Below are positions 1 to 7,996 of a stretch of 64,000 nucleotides of DNA, piece after piece. Numbering within the stretch: position 1 is the stretch's first letter; every line of letters begins with the position of its first letter. This DNA comes from Paenibacillus sp. V4I7 (GTDB lineage: Bacteria > Bacillota > Bacilli > Paenibacillales > NBRC-103111). Location of the stretch: contig NZ_JAUSZD010000002.1 of NCBI RefSeq assembly GCF_030817275.1, forward strand, positions 6,076,001 through 6,140,000, given 5' to 3'. The position numbers and the translations under genes are program-made. The notes below the pieces were generated by a model that worked only from the letters and a program-made list of their open reading frames with translations, was not told the origin of the DNA and did not search any database.

Positions 1-768
1 ACCAGCCTGGCGCTGGCCGGCATCGGCCCGGCGTTAGCCACGAAGCAATTCGGCCTGCTGGCCGGCTATGCGTTTCCGATGCTGTTCATGCCAAGTTTTA
101 TCACGCAGTCCTTGTCCACCGCTCTCATTCCTGCGATTGGCGAAGCAGCAGCGAACAAGAACAGTCTGCTCATACATGAGCGGATGAATCAGGCTATGAA
201 CTTGGGACTCCTAATCGGCGCGCCGGCGACCGTTATCCTGTACGAGTGGGCAACTCCATTAACGACACTTGTCTATAATGCCCCGGAAGCAGGATTGCTT
301 TTGAAAATATTGGCGCCGATGTTTTTCCTGCATTATTTCGACGCTCCGCTTCATGCGATTCTACTCGGGCTCGGTCGCGCTAAAGCTACGCTGTGGAATT
401 ACGTAATAGCCACCGTATTCAAGGTTATCTCGATCTTCGTGTTCGGCAGTCAATTTGGTATTATTGGCGTTGCGTACGGCATCGGTATCGGCATTGTGAT
501 ACAAACACTGCTGAACTTCTTTTCCATCTCAAGCTCGATCGGATTTTATTGGAGTATTCGTCCTTATGTCAAGGTTGGAATCTGCATGATGCTGATGGCG
601 ATATGCGGACACTGGACCTATAACTATGTTGCCAGCCATGGTATGCCGCAGTTATGGTGCGTAATCACTTCAATCGTCTGTTCCTTGTTACTCTATTTCG
701 CCGCACTCGTATTGACGGGTACGTTGAATTGGAAAAGTACGCGCCACCGATTTTCGATTCCATGGTAA
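1..768 (+). CDS. SpoVB/MATE-type lipid flippase, C-terminal part
   Basis: The reading frame is open from the first base, so the gene starts outside the window; 255 residues are visible. They form at least six hydrophobic segments with short polar loops and match the C-terminal half of the SpoVB/polysaccharide-transport branch of the MATE/MOP superfamily (for example the LSTALIPAIGEA segment). Such proteins sit in the membrane and are thought to flip lipid-linked oligosaccharide precursors, in sporulating bacteria during spore cortex or wall assembly. A Rho-independent terminator follows the stop codon, so this is the last gene of its transcript. Whether it is SpoVB itself or another paralog (YtgP or YkvU type) cannot be decided from this half. 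Confidence 0.8.
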   Translation, partial: TSLALAGIGPALATKQFGLLAGYAFPMLFMPSFITQSLSTALIPAIGEAAANKNSLLIHERMNQAMNLGLLIGAPATVILYEWATPLTTLVYNAPEAGLLLKILAPMFFLHYFDAPLHAILLGLGRAKATLWNYVIATVFKVISIFVFGSQFGIIGVAYGIGIGIVIQTLLNFFSISSSIGFYWSIRPYVKVGICMMLMAICGHWTYNYVASHGMPQLWCVITSIVCSLLLYFAALVLTGTLNWKSTRHRFSIPW

Positions 769-783
769 ATTTACTTGAAAAAG

Positions 784-812
784 AAAAAGCAGCCACGATC
801 GGCTGCTTTTTC
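784..812 (+). terminator. Rho-independent terminator
   Basis: Perfect 11-bp stem (AAAAAGCAGCC with GGCTGCTTTTT) and a 6-nt loop, ending in a T run, 16 bp after the SpoVB-like stop codon. It could work in both directions. Confidence 0.85.
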
Positions 813-924
813 GCTGCTGGCTTATAGCGTAATGTTCTTTTTCCATGTTAATTCATTGCCTTGCTCATTACCACTGAATAATTATCCCTTCTGAATTGAA
901 CCTAACGGTTAGACTGCCAAGTGA

Positions 925-1044
925 ATCGCCGGCAGATGGGTTCATGAGTTAGGGCCGGAATTAGACAAGCGAATTCGTCCCTATTTAAAGCAGACAAACG
1001 ATTTCTTCCGGACTGATGAAACCTATATTAAAGTCATAGGACAG
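925..1044 (+). pseudogene. IS6-family transposase remnant
   Basis: Frame +1 from 925 reads about 40 residues that match the start of the DDE catalytic domain of IS6/IS26-family transposases: RWVHELGPELDKRIR followed by FRTDETYIKVIGQ, where the D of TDETYIK is the first catalytic aspartate. A stop codon lies directly upstream, and the frame runs into a palindrome at 1047-1078, where similarity ends. Only about one sixth of a normal 230-residue transposase remains and no terminal inverted repeats are seen, so it is a dead fragment. It marks the left edge of the accessory region. Confidence 0.75.
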
Positions 1045-1046
1045 TC

Positions 1047-1078
1047 ACCGAAGGGCTACCACGTGGTAGCCCTTCGGT
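1047..1078. repeat. 32-bp perfect palindrome at the end of the IS remnant
   Basis: A perfect inverted repeat centred on CTACCACGTGGTAG with no real loop. Its core (GAAGGGCTACCACG and complement) recurs in the hairpin of the attC-like repeat at 9767-9806, so it may be the stem of a decayed copy of that repeat. The half-sites GTTAGC and GCGTTAGC are missing here. It could also act as a bidirectional terminator, but the T run is short. Confidence 0.6.
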
Positions 1079-1251
1079 TTCACTCAGTTCATAAGAACTC
1101 CTCTTCCATAATAGTAACAATCTATATTTAATATAATAGTTACAAATCACACTTTATCATGAACCGCTATGGCCGTCAAGTCACTAGCTAAGTAATAATT
1201 TGGGTGTTACAATAGAGACATTCCACATTAAAACAAGGGAGTTGAGGAGCG

Positions 1252-1833
1252 ATGTTATGGGACGATTTTCTGAAAAGCGACTATCACGACTGGAGAGGCA
1301 GCGGTCATTCCGAAGACCGACTGGACAAGCCAGGATGGTTGGAACAATTGCTGGCTATCCACAACCTTCCCTATTCGGGCGCTCCGTCCGCGGAAGAATT
1401 GGATGATCTGAAACGGTTGAGGGGGCACATGCTTCGTATCGTTCAAAAGTTGACGGCGAGCGAGTCCGCGGACCCCGCCGATCTCGAGGGGCTGAACCGG
1501 GCGCTGTCGGGCGGACCGATAATTCTGCGCATCGCGGAATCGGATTCGGGTTATCGCATGGAATCCACCCCTTTACGAGCAGGCTGGTTCCGCATCGGAG
1601 CGGAGGTGGCCGCTTCCTTCGGCCGCATACTCGCGGAGGGCGAGCCCTCCCGCTTGCGCATTTGCGGAAATCCGGATTGCCTGGTGGTTTACTACGACGA
1701 AACCCGGAACCGTTCCAAACGGTTCTGCGACGATAAAGTTTGCGGCAACCTAATGAAGGTCCGGCGGTTCCGTGCACGCCAAAAAGCCGCCAAAACCGGC
1801 GGCTCCTCAATACACGGCGTATCCGAAACCTGA
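1252..1833 (+). CDS. CGNR zinc-finger (ABATE domain) transcriptional regulator
   Basis: 193 residues. The N-terminal two thirds fit the ABATE (stress-induced) domain. The C-terminus carries the CGNR zinc finger: four cysteines at about 138, 143, 159 and 164 in the pattern CxxxxC...CxxxxCGN, followed by a basic VRRFRAR tail. Family members are DNA-binding regulators of unknown ligand. The ATG start is preceded by GGGAGTTGAGGAGC, a good ribosome binding site. The gene stands alone on the plus strand, is GC-richer than the small genes to its right, and has no clear terminator. The in-frame TTG/GTG alternatives upstream lack a ribosome binding site. Confidence 0.85.
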   Translation: MLWDDFLKSDYHDWRGSGHSEDRLDKPGWLEQLLAIHNLPYSGAPSAEELDDLKRLRGHMLRIVQKLTASESADPADLEGLNRALSGGPIILRIAESDSGYRMESTPLRAGWFRIGAEVAASFGRILAEGEPSRLRICGNPDCLVVYYDETRNRSKRFCDDKVCGNLMKVRRFRARQKAAKTGGSSIHGVSET

Positions 1834-2452
1834 TTCCCCAAGACAACCGTTTCGGCTTTGTTCGAAATGGTACAAAGAAGATAACACTCATTTCGGAGAA
1901 TCAGATTATTAGATGTAAAGAAAAAATAACTGCTGATAGCGGCAGCACCAAGTTGAGCCTGCCAAATGTCACCTGTTTCTTTTGCATGAAGAGATGATCG
2001 CTAACCCGTCCCTCAAAATGGATTGATTCAACATAATATCCATCCCCACTATTTTACAAATTCTACTTCGTTTATTTACACAAATATTTCGCGAGATCAT
2101 TTCAACTATCTACCAGTTAGCGTAAGGAAGGACTGCCAATCGGCAGCCCCTTCGTAAATATATCGTGATAAATTTTTGGTTTTATATCCATGTCCTGATT
2201 ACAAATTGCCTTTATTAAATTAATATATTTGACTTCAGAACTTTACATCGAAGTGTATCTATGCCGAATACACCAAATATGAAGAACATTACTGATGAGA
2301 CGAACCGTTGCGTTCTCCTGCCCGTCCCTCAATGAGGCCGCCGCTCCACATACAAGGTAATCTTTAGCAGCGGTACTCATCTATTAATTAATATCTAGTA
2401 CATTTATCTTAATTGCGTTACAATTTGTAAAAAGAACACGGAGGTTTTTTCA
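1834..2452. other. Non-coding stretch with one decayed repeat
   Basis: No convincing gene in either strand. It contains the attC-like half repeat at 2111-2176. The words CCCGTCCCTC occur at about 2005 and 2325 and again at about 16093; they may be decayed copies of the left half GCCCGTTAGC, but this is not supported well enough to call. Confidence 0.4.
2111..2176 (+). repeat. attC-like repeat copy 1 (decayed)
   Basis: Left half CCAGTTAGC at 2113-2121 is followed by an imperfect hairpin (GAAGGACTGCC with GGCAGCCCCTTC) and a weak right half (ATATCGTGATAA). The canonical right half CTATCGTTCTGCGTTAGC is not recognisable. It follows the CGNR gene by about 280 bp and no minus-strand gene ends next to it. 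Confidence 0.45.
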
Positions 2453-2644
2453 TTGCGCAGATATAATTTTATTCGACCCTTATTGATTATTGCTGTTGCC
2501 TATTTAGTTAACAACATCGTAGCTAATGTATGCCTAATGTTGGGGGCAACTAAAGAAGCTGCAAGTAATATCGGCTTTGCAGTAATGTTGATTGCAGTCA
2601 TTATAACCTTTATAAGGCTTAACAAAAACAAGCGCAAATCTTAA
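2453..2644 (+). CDS. Small two-helix membrane protein
   Basis: 63 residues with two hydrophobic segments (about residues 7-31 and 38-56) and a lysine/arginine-rich tail (NKNKRKS), predicting an integral membrane hairpin with its C-terminus in the cytoplasm. The start is TTG; CGGAGG with a spacing of about 9 nt precedes it, which makes this start likely. No family is recognised. It is a plus-strand gene in a region where most genes are on the minus strand. Confidence 0.6.
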   Translation: MRRYNFIRPLLIIAVAYLVNNIVANVCLMLGATKEAASNIGFAVMLIAVIITFIRLNKNKRKS

Positions 2645-2954
2645 CCGAGCACAAAGATAAATAACTAAAAACTACCCAAAGTCGAATAGACTAGGGACAG
2701 TTTATCATATCCTAATATTTACTTACCGGCTGGGACTCTACTATCGGTTACGACTTCAAGATTTCTCTTGCATTTTGATGTTTTTACGACTTAAGTGTAC
2801 GGTGTTTTGTAAAACATTGTATTTATATGCCCAAAGTAAACCCAATTTTTCCCTCAAATTTTTCCTCATGGTTTTCCCTCGTTTCATTAGCTGTGAATCT
2901 TGTTAAGAATATACCATTTTATTGCGCTAACCTCCTTTAGGCAGAATAGCCAAG

Positions 2955-2988
2955 AAAAAATGCTGACTGTTCACTCAGTCAGCATTTT
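2955..2988. terminator. Bidirectional terminator-like hairpin
   Basis: Perfect 11-bp stem AATGCTGACTG/CAGTCAGCATT with a 6-nt loop, an A run on the left and T run on the right. It lies between the small plus-strand membrane gene and the minus-strand gene at 3176-3754. The rest of 2645-3175 holds nothing recognisable. Confidence 0.7.
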
Positions 2989-3175
2989 GCAATATTCATC
3001 TCGTACCACTGCTCTTGTTTCTCGATAGCACCAATTTTGCTTCATTCCTTTATGTTATATGTTCATGTCCTCTTACAGATGATGATGAGGCTGCTATTGA
3101 GCTATTGTTTTTCGTTGGTTCAATTAGTAATAGAAGGACATCCATCTAACGTATGAACTGATTTTATTTACGCTT

Positions 3176-3754
3176 CTATCCCTGATTGCCCTCGACGGCA
3201 ATCAGTAGCACCGCGGCGGCAAGGCCCAAGCGGCGATCAAGCTTGTCGTTGTGGTCCGCGGAGAAATCGAGGTTTAATTTTTGGACGAACGGGTTGAAAT
3301 TTTGTTTGAACTCTGCGACCTTGGTCCCGTTCATCTCTACAATGTAATGCTGAGGAATCAAATTCGTCAGGAATCTTCGCAAAAGAGCAAGCAGCGCGTT
3401 ATCTTCCTTAATCAATCCGATCTCCGAATCACTTGGGCTCAAAAGCGCCCATTCATCCTTGAAGATCGACTTCATCCCTTTGCGTCGCAAAGAGCCTATC
3501 TTGTGCCCGGTTTCGACATCAACTACATCGAAGATTGCGGAAAAATCAATGATGTTTCGCGCTTGAATGCTTATTAACTCATCTTGCATTGTTTCATCCC
3601 CGTATAGTCGGATGTCTTCCTTCAGCTTGAAGGCTTTCATCTTTGAGAACAGAATTGCCTTTTCATCAATGTCGAAAATATCGATTTTAGCGCCAACTAG
3701 AGAAAGGATCTGTTTTCTAACCACGAATTTTTGATGATTAAATTTCGGATTCAA
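3176..3754 (-). CDS. Tubby-C-like / LURP-one-related family protein
   Basis: 192 residues without signal peptide. The alternating strand pattern (opening FVVRKQILSLVGAKIDIFD, then repeated short beta segments, and a hydrophobic C-terminal helix LGLAAAVLLIAVEG) resembles the Tubby-C-like/LURP-one/scramblase-like barrel proteins that are common and uncharacterised in Bacillota. The start is TTG with AGGGGGCG 8 nt upstream. The assignment rests on overall pattern, not on a diagnostic motif, and the function is unknown. Confidence 0.55.
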   Translation of the reverse strand: MNPKFNHQKFVVRKQILSLVGAKIDIFDIDEKAILFSKMKAFKLKEDIRLYGDETMQDELISIQARNIIDFSAIFDVVDVETGHKIGSLRRKGMKSIFKDEWALLSPSDSEIGLIKEDNALLALLRRFLTNLIPQHYIVEMNGTKVAEFKQNFNPFVQKLNLDFSADHNDKLDRRLGLAAAVLLIAVEGNQG

Positions 3755-3922
3755 GTCTTCGCCCCCTGCATTCTAGACTCAACTGAGTCTTGATTCAATG
3801 AATTCGACAGAACAGGGAAGATTCCCTTTTGTATCCTTTACATCGAATTTCATTTCATTCACCTATTCTTTTAGATATAACATTAGTTTCCAGATCACAT
3901 TGTTGTATTCGCGAAATAAGTG

Positions 3923-3965
3923 AACTTTCCTGTCCGCTAGCGTTTTACTATCGTTCTGCGTTAGC
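3923..3965 (+). repeat. attC-like repeat copy 2 (short form)
   Basis: Left half CTGTCCGCTAGC (3930-3941) and right half CTATCGTTCTGCGTTAGC (3948-3965) are separated by only 6 nt, so the variable hairpin has been lost. It lies 58 bp beyond the stop codon of the argC remnant (minus strand). The bases between it and the argC remnant (about 3984-4022) resemble the inner part of copy 8. Confidence 0.6.
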
Positions 3966-4022
3966 GTAATGACGTAGTTTCCTCAGTGCTACGGTTCTTC
4001 GTGCTGTCTGTAACGGCAAGTT

Positions 4023-4381
4023 TTACGAGATAAGCCCCAATCCCTCATCAAGTCCCAACATTATGTTCATACATTGAATTGCTGCTCCCGATGAACCCTT
4101 CCCGAGGTTGTCCAGTCTGCATGCGACAAGAACTTGATCGTCATTCCTAGGACAAAAATCTCAGAATAATTGGTTCCGTTGCATAGTGTAGGATCAAGAG
4201 CATATTGGGAAATTCCCTTAGTACCATCAAGCGGGATGACTCTTACGTACGTTTCTCCTTGATAATAATTTGTGAGGGCAGCATGAATTTCCTGAAGGCT
4301 AGGTTGATTTTTAAGCAGACGAGTAACCAAAGGAACCGTCACAATCATACCATTGTAAAAATTCAACTGCTGTGGCGGCAA
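4023..4381 (-). pseudogene. argC: argC fragment (N-acetyl-gamma-glutamyl-phosphate reductase), frameshifted
   Basis: The first part (from 4381) reads NFYNGMIVTVPL...YYQGETYVRVIPL...GTNYSEIFVLG. In the next frame the sequence continues as DDQVLVACRLDNLGKGSSGA...MNIMLGLDEG and stops at 4023. Together they are the C-terminal third of a type-2 ArgC, including the conserved RLDNLGKGSSGAA segment. ArgC reduces N-acetylglutamyl phosphate in arginine synthesis. The catalytic Cys and NADP domain are missing and there is a frameshift near 4140, so the gene is dead. An isolated argC end in this gene array suggests it was picked up as a fragment. The TTG at 4381 is simply the first possible start. Confidence 0.75.
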
Positions 4382-4402
4382 TCTGCTTCTTGGATCCCTG
4401 AA

Positions 4403-4420
4403 CTAACGTTCGCCGTTATC
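4403..4420 (+). repeat. attC-like repeat copy 3 (right half only)
   Basis: CTAACGTTCGCCGTTATC matches the right half of the repeat with three changes. It lies 23 bp beyond the paiA stop codon and directly before the truncated argC fragment, so a deletion may have removed the left half together with the 5' part of argC. Confidence 0.5.
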
Positions 4421-4443
4421 TGAATATCATTTTAGAGAAAATG

Positions 4444-4962
4444 TTATATGAGCGTTTTGGTCATTATAAAATCTATTTGTTCTTCATCACCCATATAGAA
4501 AGAGTGGGCTCCTGTTTGAACAAAGTCCAATTTTTTATAAAAGGTGATTGCGCTCTCATTTTTTTCCCAAACCCCTAGCCAGATCTTCTCTTTATTCCGT
4601 TCTATCGCTATTTCTATAGCTTTATTTATTAGATATTTACCAAGCCCCTGTTTATGAAGTTTTTTCCTTATATAAATCCTCTCGACTTCAAGCGAATCTT
4701 TGCCCATTATTTCAGTTTGACCATCAGTGGTGTTTAGCTTTAAATACCCGGCAATTTCCTCATTAGAATAAATAAAATAGAATTCCGAAGAGATATTTGA
4801 TAATTCTTTTTCTAATTGTTTTAAGTTAAATGCTTTTTCCAAGTAGGCTTTCATATTTTCAGCTGAATTTTGATTCTTAAATGTCTCATTAAATGTCTCA
4901 ACACTAATTTCTTGAAGTAATTCTAGATCTTCAAATGTGCACTTTTTTATATTTATAGTCAT
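4444..4962 (-). CDS. paiA: PaiA-type spermidine/spermine N-acetyltransferase
   Basis: 172 residues, one GNAT domain. The sequence follows Bacillus PaiA along its whole length (SVETFNETFKNQNSAENMKA, LGVWEKNESAITFYKKLDF, QTGAHSFYMGDEEQ). The acetyl-CoA pyrophosphate loop is KLHKQGLGKYL near residue 105. PaiA acetylates polyamines, probably to keep excess spermidine harmless. It starts 24 bp after the marR stop with GGAGGA just upstream, so both form one operon. The pair is clearly AT-richer than its neighbours, as expected for acquired DNA. Confidence 0.9.
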   Translation of the reverse strand: MTINIKKCTFEDLELLQEISVETFNETFKNQNSAENMKAYLEKAFNLKQLEKELSNISSEFYFIYSNEEIAGYLKLNTTDGQTEIMGKDSLEVERIYIRKKLHKQGLGKYLINKAIEIAIERNKEKIWLGVWEKNESAITFYKKLDFVQTGAHSFYMGDEEQIDFIMTKTLI

Positions 4963-4986
4963 TTTATTTGTCCTCCTTTTACTAAA

Positions 4987-5439
4987 TCAATAATTTCTCT
5001 TGTTTCCCTTTTTTACAAACTCCCAGTCTTTTTCTACATTTTTTCTGACTCTTTGCAGCAGGTTAAAAATCGTTTCTACTTCACTTTCGGAGAATCCAGA
5101 TAGTGCGACCATATTGGAATAATCGTTTTCCCTTTTTATAAAAGGGTAAACAATCTTCCCTTTCTCTGTAGGAAATAGTTTTTTAATTTTTTGGTTATAT
5201 GGATCTTCATTCTTTTCAATAAATCCATTAATCTCCAGTTTCTTTATAGCACGAGCTGCTGTTGTTCGGTCTATCTTTATCATTTCAGCTAACTTTTCTT
5301 GAATAATTCCTGGATTTTCACATATTCGCACGAGGTACAAGTACTGTCCTTTTGTAAGGTCATATTTTTTAAATTCTATATTACTTATAGAATCCAATGC
5401 CCTAGCAATCATTCCAACCTCACGTAGAATTTCCTTCAT
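4987..5439 (-). CDS. MarR-family transcriptional regulator
   Basis: About 150 residues from the chosen ATG (MKEILREVGMIARAL), which has GTGGAG at about 9 nt; the frame stays open upstream to 5538 but without a ribosome binding site. It has a central winged helix with recognition helix IDRTTAARAIKKLEINGF and the wing ...KIKKLFPTEKGK, both typical of MarR. It is the first gene of the marR-paiA operon and probably regulates it through the palindrome at 5495-5520. The ligand is unknown; a polyamine would fit the partner gene, but that is inference. Confidence 0.88.
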   Translation of the reverse strand: MKEILREVGMIARALDSISNIEFKKYDLTKGQYLYLVRICENPGIIQEKLAEMIKIDRTTAARAIKKLEINGFIEKNEDPYNQKIKKLFPTEKGKIVYPFIKRENDYSNMVALSGFSESEVETIFNLLQRVRKNVEKDWEFVKKGNKRNY

Positions 5440-5494
5440 AATTGCAACTCCACTACTATTGTATTTTTCAAATGTCGTAAAAAAATAGTACATC

Positions 5495-5520
5495 ATTTTT
5501 GTTGTATTTACAACAAAAAT
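5495..5520. promoter_or_regulatory. Probable MarR operator upstream of marR-paiA
   Basis: Inverted repeat ATTTTTGTTG / CAACAAAAAT with a 6-bp centre, containing TTGTATTTACAA. It lies about 55-80 bp upstream of the marR start, where an autoregulatory MarR dimer would bind. Confidence 0.5.
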
Positions 5521-5538
5521 TCCTGCGCCCTTTTCCAT

Positions 5539-5556
5539 ACTAAGCTGCCCGTTAGC
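5539..5556 (+). repeat. attC-like repeat copy 4 (left half)
   Basis: ACTAAGCTGCCCGTTAGC is a near-consensus left half. The right half is not clear; GATAATGTTCTTGCC at 5708-5722, downstream of the hairpin GCCGCG/CGCGGC, is a possible decayed version. It sits between the marR promoter and the 3' end of the GMC oxidoreductase gene. Confidence 0.5.
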
Positions 5557-5627
5557 TCAATCAGCAGGCCGCGGCGCCGATTACGTTTATCCTCCACATC
5601 CACTCGCAGCGATCCGTCGGGAAAGTG

Positions 5628-5665
5628 ATAAAGTTCTTGTCAATTGTCCATGACAAGAACTTTAT
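5628..5665. repeat. 14-bp perfect hairpin of the GACAAGAAC family
   Basis: ATAAAGTTCTTGTC (5628-5641) and its exact complement GACAAGAACTTTAT (5652-5665) flank a 10-nt loop. The same 9-mer GACAAGAAC/GTTCTTGTC or one-base variants recur at about 5714, 5730, 5746 and 5770 (3' of the GMC gene) and at about 7777, 7808 and 7826 (5' of it). The arrangement resembles repetitive extragenic palindromes or a small mobile element around this one gene. Confidence 0.6.
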
Positions 5666-5777
5666 CCCATAAAACAAGAAAGCCGCGATTTACGCGGCAC
5701 TTAATGAGATAATGTTCTTGCCACCCATAGTTCTTCTTGTCGGAGGACAAGAACATATATCCTCAAAAGACAAGAAC

Positions 5778-7424
5778 TCACTTATATCCTTTGCCTTGGG
5801 TGGCGATATGATCTGCCGTTCGAATGGCCAGCGCAACTGTGGTCAACGTTGGATTTCCAGACCCGATGAATGGTAAAACACTGTTGTCGGCCACATAGAG
5901 TCCTGAAATACCGTGAACTTGACCGTACAGATCCGTGACTGAGGTCGAAGGATCCTCTCCCATACGGCATGTACCCGAAGTGTGATGCAAATCTCCGGTA
6001 GGTACAAGGCAGATTTCACCCAAGGTGATCTCGGCAACGGAAGAAATCCGCTTTACAGATGCTACCATCTTTTGAATTTCGGCTAGTTCTGCTTCATTAA
6101 AAGAAAAGTGTACTTCTATTTCCGGTACTCCGTATTCATCTTTTCTGTCAAGGTTTAGTACGACCCTGTTTTCATACCGAGGATAAATCCTACCAAAACA
6201 TTGGAGAAGAATGTCTAGCTCCTCCAAGAACGGTTTTTCTTGAGATGATGGATACCAATCATAACCGTTAGGTCCCGTCAAACGGATTTGATAGGGCCTA
6301 TCCGGTGTTCCAAAAATTAAAATTCCGAGAGTTCCCGGAATATCTGTGAAATCACTACGACTCACTTTTCCTGGTGCCAGCATAAAAACTTGATTTGTCA
6401 AATAATGGCCGACCGCTCCTCCCTGGATGCCCGAATGAAGCAGCAAACGCGGAGTTTCATACGTACTCGCCGACAATACGATCGTTTTTGCTTTAAGAAT
6501 ATAAGAACTCATATCCGGAGACATGACCTTAACGCCGGCTGCTTTCCCCTGATCGACCAGCACTTGAACGGCACGGGCGTTTATAGCTAAATCGAAAGGT
6601 CTAAGAAATAAAGCTTTAGCAAGAAGAGAAAAAGAACTGAAAAAAACATCCGCATGAACTTCCCCGAACTTGGTTGGATGAATATCGGCGGCTATCGGCA
6701 GATATTTCGATTCTGGAAAACCGCCTTGCTGCAGACGATTCAGTAATATCTCCGTTAACGTAGACCCTCTGGCATATTCGTCGGTGACATTCATGACCCG
6801 CTCGGCAATGTTATAATAGGTATCCATTTCATGGATCGGGATCGGCCAATCCGGAAGCAGAGGCAAATTCAAACGAGAAGCAACTACATCCCAGAATACC
6901 GTCCTTCCCCCAAGGCAAATAACCTCTCTTGCCCCTATAAACTCCGGATAGGAGCCCTGCAATGGTTTTGAGATGTATCGGTAATATTGTTCAAGACGTT
7001 TCCGATTCATCATCGGAATGTTGCGGCCATGCGTTGGCATGACAATATTTCCTCTTTCAATAATGCCAATCCGCTTACCATTATTCCGCCATTGTTCGCA
7101 CAATCTCCAGAGCATGGTTCCTCCTCCGGCACCTGTACCTACAATCAGAACATCATATTCGTTATCCGCCATGGTTTCCAATGAAGTCAAAGGAATCCAA
7201 TTTTCGATATATTCCGGTGGTATGTGACAAGTCGGAGGAATCGTGACCGGACTTATGTCCGATTCGGAGAAGACAGGAAGATTTACCAATTTACCTGCGA
7301 TGTTCTGATCAGGGTTTTCGATGGATGGATTAAGTGATAGGAGTTCATCAATCGATACACGCTTTTGATCTGCGATGATTCGAAGCGTATCGTTGTTACG
7401 AGCAACCCATATTTTCAATACCAT
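5778..7424 (-). CDS. GMC-family oxidoreductase with N-terminal LysM domain
   Basis: 548 residues. Residues about 3-50 form a LysM module (WVARNNDTLRIIADQKRVS ... LLSLNPSI ... NLP). Then comes a GMC flavoprotein: FAD-binding DVLIVGTGAGGGTML near residue 90, the GGRTVFWDVVASR segment, and a C-terminal substrate domain ending in HTSGTCRMG and DNSVLPFIGSGNPTLT, which hold the catalytic His and Asn. Such enzymes oxidise alcohols or sugars with FAD. There is no signal peptide or transmembrane segment, which is odd for a LysM protein; spore-coat or lysis-dependent localisation would explain it, but is only a guess. Monocistronic, flanked on both sides by GACAAGAAC palindromes. Confidence 0.85.
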   Translation of the reverse strand: MVLKIWVARNNDTLRIIADQKRVSIDELLSLNPSIENPDQNIAGKLVNLPVFSESDISPVTIPPTCHIPPEYIENWIPLTSLETMADNEYDVLIVGTGAGGGTMLWRLCEQWRNNGKRIGIIERGNIVMPTHGRNIPMMNRKRLEQYYRYISKPLQGSYPEFIGAREVICLGGRTVFWDVVASRLNLPLLPDWPIPIHEMDTYYNIAERVMNVTDEYARGSTLTEILLNRLQQGGFPESKYLPIAADIHPTKFGEVHADVFFSSFSLLAKALFLRPFDLAINARAVQVLVDQGKAAGVKVMSPDMSSYILKAKTIVLSASTYETPRLLLHSGIQGGAVGHYLTNQVFMLAPGKVSRSDFTDIPGTLGILIFGTPDRPYQIRLTGPNGYDWYPSSQEKPFLEELDILLQCFGRIYPRYENRVVLNLDRKDEYGVPEIEVHFSFNEAELAEIQKMVASVKRISSVAEITLGEICLVPTGDLHHTSGTCRMGEDPSTSVTDLYGQVHGISGLYVADNSVLPFIGSGNPTLTTVALAIRTADHIATQGKGYK

Positions 7425-7996
7425 GACTCCTTATTCACTCCTTTACATCTGAAGCCTACGCCTAATTTAGTTTATGTAAGGGATACTGGGAATAAGTCCG
7501 AGATAGGTCTCAAATAAAGCTGCTCGCAGGAATTGTAGCTGTTTTTACAAATATCAGATCGTTAGGGTGTTTAATTGTTAGCGAAAACCCCCATTAGCGT
7601 AATCATCTGATGGTGCAGCGAATGAAGCATTGGCGTCTAATGCGAAGAGCAAGATGTTGATTGATTGTAGCCGGCTCGGCCGTCTGAGCGAACGCTTAGT
7701 CAAGCACCTTCTCGCGCCCATTCCCTTCTGTAGAGTAATTCGGTCAAAATACTTCCCAACTACGGAAAACAATACATGTTCTTGTCCTGATTCGGCAAAC
7801 GATAAATCTTCTTGTCATTCGACACGACGAGAACATACTAAGTCGAACAGCTGCTGGTGCGAGCCAGCAGCTGTTTCATCATTTATTCAGCTAACGTTCT
7901 GCGTTAGTTTAATCAATTTAAGCGCTTTAGACGCTCTTGGAAATAAGGATTTGTAAGCCAGTTGATCTTCTATTAACGCCTCGGTGCAATTTATGT
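7425..7996. other. Intergenic region with palindromes and one attC-like repeat
   Basis: No supported gene. It contains GTTAGCGAAAACCCCCATTAGC near 7578 in a shape that recalls repeat half sites, an inverted pair ATGTTCTTGTC...GACGAGAACAT at about 7776-7832, and repeat copy 5 at 7836-7914. Short frames on both strands lack ribosome binding sites and recognisable similarity. Confidence 0.4.
7836..7914 (+). repeat. attC-like repeat copy 5
   Basis: Outer left CATACTAAG as in copies 4 and 11, a perfect 11-bp stem ACAGCTGCTGG/CCAGCAGCTGT (7847-7857 and 7863-7873), and a consensus right half CTAACGTTCTGCGTTAG at 7891-7907 followed by TTTAATC. The left GCCCGTTAGC is missing. It lies 83-90 bp beyond the 3' end of the gene at 7997-8452. 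Confidence 0.7.

Noticed and set aside
1355..1891. Minus-strand frame of 178 codons opposite the CGNR gene
   Set aside because: Shadow frame; the CGNR gene has a clear zinc finger and start site.
7578..7956. Overlapping frames on both strands (64 and 108 codons)
   Set aside because: They cross palindromes and repeat copy 5, have no ribosome binding site and show no protein-like pattern.
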